Below are positions 58,240 through 64,000 of a stretch of DNA of 64,000 nt, piece after piece. The position numbers and the translations under genes are program-made. Below the pieces are notes generated by a model. It was given only the letters and a program-made list of their open reading frames with translations, did no database searches and was not told the origin of the DNA. This stretch comes from Corbicula japonica (lineage: Eukaryota > Mollusca > Bivalvia > Venerida > Cyrenidae): positions 3,892,501 through 3,956,500 of the forward strand of contig JAZAYU010000053.1 of the NCBI GenBank assembly GCA_038501625.1. Reading direction: 5' to 3'. The number at the start of each line of letters is the position of its first letter. Position 1 is the stretch's first letter.

Positions 58240-58810
58240 CATTTTCTGGTCTCAGCTACTGCTGGGATTGGCTGTGAGAAACTGATTTGATAATCCATTC
58301 ATGTTTTGTCATATAATTAGAAATAAAAGTTTTAATAAATTAAGCAAAACAAGATAGTCAATAATGTAAGAAGAATTAAATTTTAATGATCTTGAAATCA
58401 ACATGTTATCTTTAGGATTGTCCTGAATCAAAATTCCATTATGTTCATGGTGGATATACAGGTTCATTTTTAATGAACTGTTTTAAACATACTAATTATA
58501 CAGTTTGTACCCCTTGCTGTTAAAGTAAATAAACAAAAGAATCGGTGGATAAATAAGTGGATCAAACCTTCAACAAATATCATAACATACTGTTAGCAAC
58601 AATCAATTTCTGTAATTGAAATGTTTTATCACCAAATTTGCCCTATGAGCAGTAACCAGTTTTAGATAGTCGAAATGATTGGGACAGTACTATTATTGGA
58701 CAAAGGTAATTTGGCAATGTTTACATTGGCGTGTTTACATTGGCGTTACATGAAAACAATGAATTAATATTTTAATCATTGTTTTATACAAAGCGTGAAG
58801 CTCCCAATAC
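58240..58810. other. No named feature
   Basis: AT-rich sequence without supported features. Confidence 0.4.
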
Positions 58811-58811
58811 T

Positions 58812-58897
58812 TGTCCCACTAGCCGAGTGGTCTAAGACGCAGTCAATATGTAATGCAATGTTAGCAACGCTGTTACAGGTTGAAGGTTCGAAACATG
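58812..58897 (+). repeat. tRNA-like (SINE head) sequence
   Basis: TAGCCGAGTGGTCTAAGACG matches the A box of Leu/Ser-type tRNAs and GGTTCGAAAC the B box. The 3' acceptor strand does not pair with GTCCCAC at the 5' end and runs into poly-T, so it is not a functional tRNA gene. Confidence 0.5.
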
Positions 58898-59039
58898 TTT
58901 TTTTCTTACTTTTTAAATTTTTTTTTACACAATAATTATTTCCACGATAAAATATATTGAAGCAAAATATATGAATTAATATGAAACTGCGATAAAACTT
59001 AAAAAATATAAATCTAAAAAATTTCCTTAAACGCTGTGT

Positions 59040-59122
59040 GTCAGTGTGAATCGAACCAGTGCCGAAAAAAGTTAGGCCTATGCCAGCCGGACGCGTTAAC
59101 CACTGTGCTATCGAGGACGCTG
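59040..59122 (-). repeat. tRNA-like sequence, opposite strand
   Basis: The minus strand has GATAGCACAGTGGTTAACGC (A box) and CTGGTTCGATTCAC (B box). The T stem does not pair properly. It faces away from the neighbouring tRNA-like piece at 58812. Confidence 0.5.
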
Positions 59123-59284
59123 AATTTGTCTTAACCCGTGTTTATATTCTATTAATAATTGTAAACATCTCCAATTTAGCTTGGTCGACCTATAGAATAT
59201 ACTGCTTATTTTAGAATATATTTGCAATTATGTTTTTTTCTGACTGGAGTTTGCAGCTGACTAAGTTGATATTTTTGTCAAGCC

Positions 59285-59880
59285 CCCTTGCAGTGAGCTT
59301 GACTTAGTTGTCACAATGGTTATTCAGTGTATGTATGTGCATAAGTCTGTGCCTGCATCCGTCCTGATTTGTCCAGATGATAATTGATATTCATTTAGCA
59401 ATCTTGTATATAATTGGCAAGAATGATATTCTCAGGGAGATGCAGTGTTGGTGCAAACCCAAGGCTCCCATGTCAAAGGTCAAGGTCACAGTTAAGGGTC
59501 AAATGTCATTTCAAAGCTTTCCAATTTATAACATTGACATGCATTGAGCAATCTTGTTTATATTTTGCATGAATGTTAACCTCAGTGAGACAGAGAGCTG
59601 CACTCAAACCCAAGGTTCCCATCTCAAAGGTCAAGGTCACAGTAAAGGGTCAAATGTCATGTGAAAGCATGTCCAGCCCATAATTTTAACATGCATTGAG
59701 CAATCTTGTTTATATTTGGCATGTAAGTTTACCTCAGTGAGACAGATAGTTGCACTCAAACCCAAGGTTCCCATCTCGAAGGTCAAGGTCACAGTTGGGG
59801 GGGGGGGGGTCATAGGTCATGCCAGATTTTGTCTGCTCCATAACTTTGACAGGCATTAAACAATCTTGTGCATTGGTAGC
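59285..59880 (+). repeat. Pearl-like array, about 120-bp units
   Basis: After a head with CTGCATCCGTCCTGATTTGTCC come three to four units. Each has GCATTGAGCAATCTTGTTTA, CTCAGTGAGACAGA, AAACCCAAGGTTCCCATCTC and AAGGTCAAGGTCACAGT. A G run at 59796-59807 lies in the last unit. Confidence 0.7.
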
Positions 59881-59884
59881 TTCC

Positions 59885-60555
59885 AGATACATCTTTAATT
59901 TTTGTGTAGTTGGTATTCTCTACCTTCATTGGCCATTTCAACTGCTTTAAAGGTAACTGTTACAAAAAAGTGGCTTAGATCTAAAAGCGTTATCAACAAA
60001 AAAATGTGCTTTGTCAGTCAAAATTAAGCTCATAAGTATTGATCGTCTGATTTTGAGCCTGAGTAAACCTTCTCCTTTCACTAACATTGTAGTAATATTT
60101 TTCACTGTTACCATAAGCAATATCATTTTGTGACAAGAATGTTTCTAATGAAGTGTTCTGAGGCCAAGGCGAGCAAGTTCACACTCTTAATATAACTAAT
60201 TCTCACTGTATAAGATACACATTTGATTTATTGTAATTATTTCAATTTTAACAACCTTGGGAGATTTTAAAACTTGGCAATTCGAATTTCTTATTACAAA
60301 AGATTTTAAACGTGCCCTGTTTATTTTAAATTTGATCAATGGTATTGACGTAGCCTCCCGTTAAGTGCAATTATAGGAAAGCTTATGACATTCTTAAAGT
60401 ATACCTGAGAAAACTGGCTACACAAGTTTTTCATTGATACTATTACTTATTAAAAGTAATATTTTTTTTAAGGAAATTTATAAATCTTAAAAAAAACAAG
60501 TATTTGTTGAAACTTATATTAGATTGCCACAGTTATACTTTGTTTTCAAAACATT
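59885..60555. other. No named feature
   Basis: AT-rich; nothing supported. Confidence 0.4.
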
Positions 60556-60560
60556 TCCAG

Positions 60561-60646
60561 ATGTTATGTACCATATCTTAGATACTGGAGAATTTGACAA
60601 TGCAGGAAGACTATTGGCCAGAATAAAATCAGCTGACGGAAAGTGA
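60561..60646 (+). CDS. Candidate terminal coding exon, unidentified
   Basis: After an acceptor (AACATTTCCAG) the frame that needs one base from the previous exon reads VMYHILDTGEFDNAGR and then LLARIKSADGK to a TGA. The composition is protein-like, and an AATAAA lies at 60835-60840, a reasonable 3' UTR distance. The phase does not match the phase 2 ends of the upstream candidates, so if it belongs to that gene an exon is missing; it may belong to another gene or be chance. Confidence 0.35.
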
Positions 60647-60849
60647 AATCCGACAAAAAACTTCTGTACTAAAGATGTATCTTGTCCATCCCGAAAAAAA
60701 CATTATAATTGATGATTACATTTTCAATTAATATTTTTAAGACATGCTAATATTGCATTATTAAGAAGCAAGTGTAAAACCAATTAAAGCTATTAAAAAT
60801 GATATTATCAATGATATACAACTATTGTATACTTAATAAAGTGAGCTGC

Positions 60850-61395
60850 ATATTACCTATTTGTGTAGCAGGGAAGGTGGTAACGAATCCAGCATTCAGT
60901 GGTTTGAATTCACCAATATATTTTTATCCAAGAAATAAGTATATTTTAGGGTATTTCAGCAAAATAAGTAAAAACATTAGTGGATTTAACATATATTAGA
61001 TCAGCATTATATTGTAATATTATAAAGGCTACAGTATTTGAAATCCCTTAGATTGTAAACTTACAATGTAATAATTAAGTTTGACATTATCTGCATGTTA
61101 AATGTTTTGTGGTTTTAGAAGCATTTTGACATAAAATATCTCATCAATCCGTCGGATTTAAATTCTAAGCCAGGAGTGATTTATTACTCTTCCTTTTTTA
61201 AAAAAAAAGATTTATAATCTTGATGGTATGATTTTGACCAATTATACCTTTAATCGTTGCATAGTTCTATGAAGTAAATGGAACCTTATTGAAATGTTAT
61301 CTTGTAATATTGTTACTTTATGACATCAACTACATCAATATTTTATATGCAGAAAGTAAAACATTAGGGGAAAGCAAGTTAAACATTTATAAGGG
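60850..61395. other. No named feature
   Basis: AT-rich; the open frame 60799-60999 has no support. Confidence 0.4.
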
Positions 61396-61399
61396 TATT

Positions 61400-61636
61400 T
61401 TAACCTTTTCCTCCATATATACTCTTTTTTACGCATGTCCAGTGTAGATCCAGATCAGCCGGCACATCTGCTGTCTGATCAGGATCAGCACTTGTCGCAT
61501 TTTGGTCAGAAATAACCTAACTAATCAAAAAGCGAACATTGCCGATCCTGATCAGATGGCACAGATGTGCCAGCTGATCTGGATCTACACTGTTCACCCA
61601 CACAATAAAGGTGTGTCTATGGAGGAAAGGGTTCAA
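61400..61636. mobile_element. TTAA MITE (family M), full copy
   Basis: TTAACCTTTTCCTCCATATA to GGAGGAAAGGGTTCAA with the nested palindromes. Confidence 0.75.
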
Positions 61637-61857
61637 GGCCTTTTGGTATTATGACAGATCACCTATGGGACAGTAAAATATAACATTAGTGTTAGTGTCC
61701 AATAATTGTGTTGACTTCTAATGCTGACATGAGTATTGGCTTGTAGACCAATGTTATAGTAGATACCGTATGTTGACTTGTCTGCTTATTGTTATCAGTT
61801 ATCAACAAGTGGACAAGATGTGATCAACACATACTGGTATCAATCCATACACACTAA

Positions 61858-61997
61858 TCAACCCTTCATTTCTAAAATATGTGTTTTTTTGCATTTACAG
61901 TGTAAATCCAGATCAGCTGGACCATCCATGCCATCTGATCAGGATCTACACTGTTCACCCCTGCCATAAAAGTCGTATCTATGGAGTCAAGGGTTAA
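61858..61997. mobile_element. TTAA MITE (family M), internally deleted
   Basis: TCAACCCTTCATTTCTAAAA to GGAGTCAAGGGTTAA. Only one of the two inner palindromes remains (GATCAGCTGGACCATCCATG). Confidence 0.7.
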
Positions 61998-61999
61998 AC

Positions 62000-62500
62000 A
62001 GTTGCAAGCATTTTATTTTAAGCTGGTTTATTATTAAAATTATGTACTATAAATCTTTCTACCTCAGGGGTTTGTGCTCAGCGTTTCTCATTTCTGAAAG
62101 TTGTTGTCTTGCAATCATGTTAAAGTTTGTACTTAGCCAAGCGTCTTTTTCCATTCAAAACCTTTTTACAATCCTTAAATCCAACTTTATAAAAAGTACA
62201 TTTGTTAATATATTAAAGTCAAAACATATTTTTATTGTATTTTAGAATAGATTTCTATACAAGTCATTTTCATAATATTTGAACAAATTATCTGGTGTCA
62301 TCCCAAACACAGAGAGGAAATTATTCAGTTGTATTTAAATGATTCTTAATCAAATATTTTGGCTATAACTAACTTTTTAAAGCGTAAGTTCAGTTATTAT
62401 ATATGAATTATTCAACTATATTTATCTTTCAATTATTAAACTAGATCTATAAGTACATCTGCTTGGTAAAGAAAGATGCTTCCTTTAAAGAATGGGGTTG
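62000..62500. other. No named feature
   Basis: AT-rich stretch before the terminal minisatellite. Confidence 0.4.
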
Positions 62501-62509
62501 CCAATACAA

Positions 62510-64000
62510 GCAGTTGGGATAGCTATGCAGTAGTAATTATAAAAGCTATGTGGGAGCATTTGTGATAGCCATGCTGAAAATGTTGTGGCAGATATTTTGG
62601 AGCAGTTGATGTAGTTATGAAGGAACAGTTGTAAAAGCTATATGGGGGGAGTTGTGATAGCTATGTGGGAGCAGTTGTGATAGCTATGTGGGAGAAGTTG
62701 TGATAGCTATGTGGGAGCAGTTGTGATAGTTATATGGGAGCAGTTGTGATAGCTATATGGGAGCAGTTGTGATAGCTATGTGAGAGCAGTTATGATAGCT
62801 ATGTGGGAGCAGTTGTGATAGCTATGCAGTAGCAGTTGTGATAGTTATATGGGAGCAGTTGTGATAACTATATGGGAGCAGTTGTGATAGCTATGTGAGA
62901 GCAGTTACAATAGCTATGTGGGAGCAGTTGTGATAGCTATGCAGTAGCAGTTGTGATAGCTATGTGAGAGCAGTTATGATAGCTTTGCGGGAGCAGTTGT
63001 GATAGCTATGCAGTAGCAGTTGTGATAGTTATGTGAGAGCAGTTATGATAGCTGTGTGGGAGCAGTTGTGATAGCTATGTGAGAGCAGTTATAATAGCTA
63101 TGTGGGAGCAGTTGTGATAGCTATGCAGTAGCAGTTGTGATAGCTATGTGAGAGCAGTTGTGATAGCTATGTGAGAGCAGTTGTGACAGCTATGTGAGAG
63201 CAGTTATGATAGCTATGTGGGAGCAGTTGTGATAGCTATGCAGTAGCAGTTGTGATAGCTATGTTAGAGCAGTTTATATAGCTATGTGAGAGCAGTTATG
63301 ATAGCTATGTGGGAGCAGTTGTGATAGCTATGCAGTAGCAGTTTTGATAGATATGTGAGAGCAGTTATGATAGCTTTGTGGAAGAATGTACTTCTGAGCT
63401 AGCAGTTGTGATAGGTATGTGGAAGCAGTTGTGATAGCCATGCTGGAAATGTTGTGGCAGATATTTTGGAGCAGTTGTTGTAGTTATGTAGAAACAGTTG
63501 TAAAAGCTATATAGGGGAAATTGTGATAACTATGTGAAAGCAGTTGTGATAGCTGTGTGGGAGCAGTTTTGATAGATAAACAGGAGCAGGTGAGACAGGT
63601 ATGTTGAAGCAGTTTAGATAGCTAAGTGGGAGCAGTTGTGATAGCTATGCAGGAGCAGTTATTGAAGATATGTAAGAGCAGTTGTGAATAGCTTTGTGGG
63701 AGAATGTACTTCTGAGGGTGCAGTTGTGATAGGTATGTGGAATCAGTTGTGATAGCTACGAGGAAGCAGTTTAGATAGTTATAGGGGAGAATGTGTGATA
63801 CTTACGAGGGAGCAGTTGTGATATCTATGAGGGAGCAATTGTGATAGCTTTGTGGGAGCAGTTGTGATAGTTATATTGTTACATTTGTGATAGCTTTGTC
63901 AGAGTATTGTGATTGCTATGTGAGAACAGTTGAAAAAGCTATGTTTGAGCAGTTGTGATACTTGTGAGGGAGCAGTTGTGATAGCTTTTGGGAGCAGTTG
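62510..64000 (+). repeat. Minisatellite, 23-bp unit, runs off the window
   Basis: The unit is GGGAGCAGTTGTGATAGCTATGT in 23 bases, about 60 copies. Between about 62880 and 63360 a three-unit higher-order period (about 69 bp) is visible, with starts GCAGTAGCAG, GTGAGAGCAG and GTGGGAGCAG in turn. The unit contains TGA and TAG, so no long frame is open. The ends are degenerate (62510-62640 and after 63360). Confidence 0.85.

Noticed and set aside
58812..58897. A functional tRNA-Leu or tRNA-Ser gene
   Set aside because: The A and B boxes are good, but the acceptor stem does not close and the 3' end runs into poly-T.

Overview
The window looks like nuclear DNA of a bivalve mollusc. It is AT-rich and repeat-dense, its genes are split by GT-AG introns, and its repeats are of kinds known from bivalves: pearl-like arrays with a GTCC-rich head, foldback MITEs, and tRNA-derived SINE heads. 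The species is not determined. I see no bacterial, phage or organelle features.

Left third (1-30 kb, minus strand). This holds the main biology: two paralogous genes of the cGAS-like receptor (cGLR/Mab-21) family. One (gene B) can be assembled completely from four exons between 29963 and 18871. All junctions are GT-AG, the phases agree, and the product is 514 codons plus stop. It carries the glycine-serine motif, the E-x-D pair and the third aspartate of the nucleotidyltransferase site. The other (gene A) shows only its first coding exon (3648-3247); the rest would lie left of the window. Introns and flanks are packed with a dispersed family called R1 here, further repeats R2-R5, decayed reverse transcriptase and mariner-type transposase relics, and a pearl-like array of about 168-bp units.

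A 4762-bp Ty3/gypsy LTR retrotransposon (13403-18164, minus strand) lies about 0.7 kb downstream of the gene B stop codon. Its two 183-bp LTRs look identical and it has a GAAAC target duplication. It has a tRNA-Leu-type primer site, a purine tract and one gag-pol frame, which is broken by two in-frame TAA codons.

Middle (30-46 kb). No gene is recognised. There is a mariner-like MITE, a 1.3-1.5 kb segmental duplication with a third partial copy that carries a datable R1 insertion, two more pearl-like heads, a 295-bp foldback element with an 8-bp target duplication and long C/G tracts, a 2.4-kb minisatellite of 29-bp units open in all three plus-strand frames, and a LINE reverse transcriptase relic.

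Right third (46-64 kb, plus strand). This probably holds the 5' part of a gene with large introns. A well-supported first coding exon (48488-48791) encodes a Ser/Arg-rich N terminus with two RRGS motifs. Three small downstream candidate exons keep the same phase. A possible unrelated terminal exon lies near 60.6 kb. The introns hold about twelve copies of a nested-palindrome MITE with TTAA target sites, a second palindromic MITE, SINE-like tRNA heads and two further pearl-like arrays. The window ends inside a 23-bp minisatellite. R1 is found only left of about 35 kb and the TTAA MITE only right of about 46 kb.
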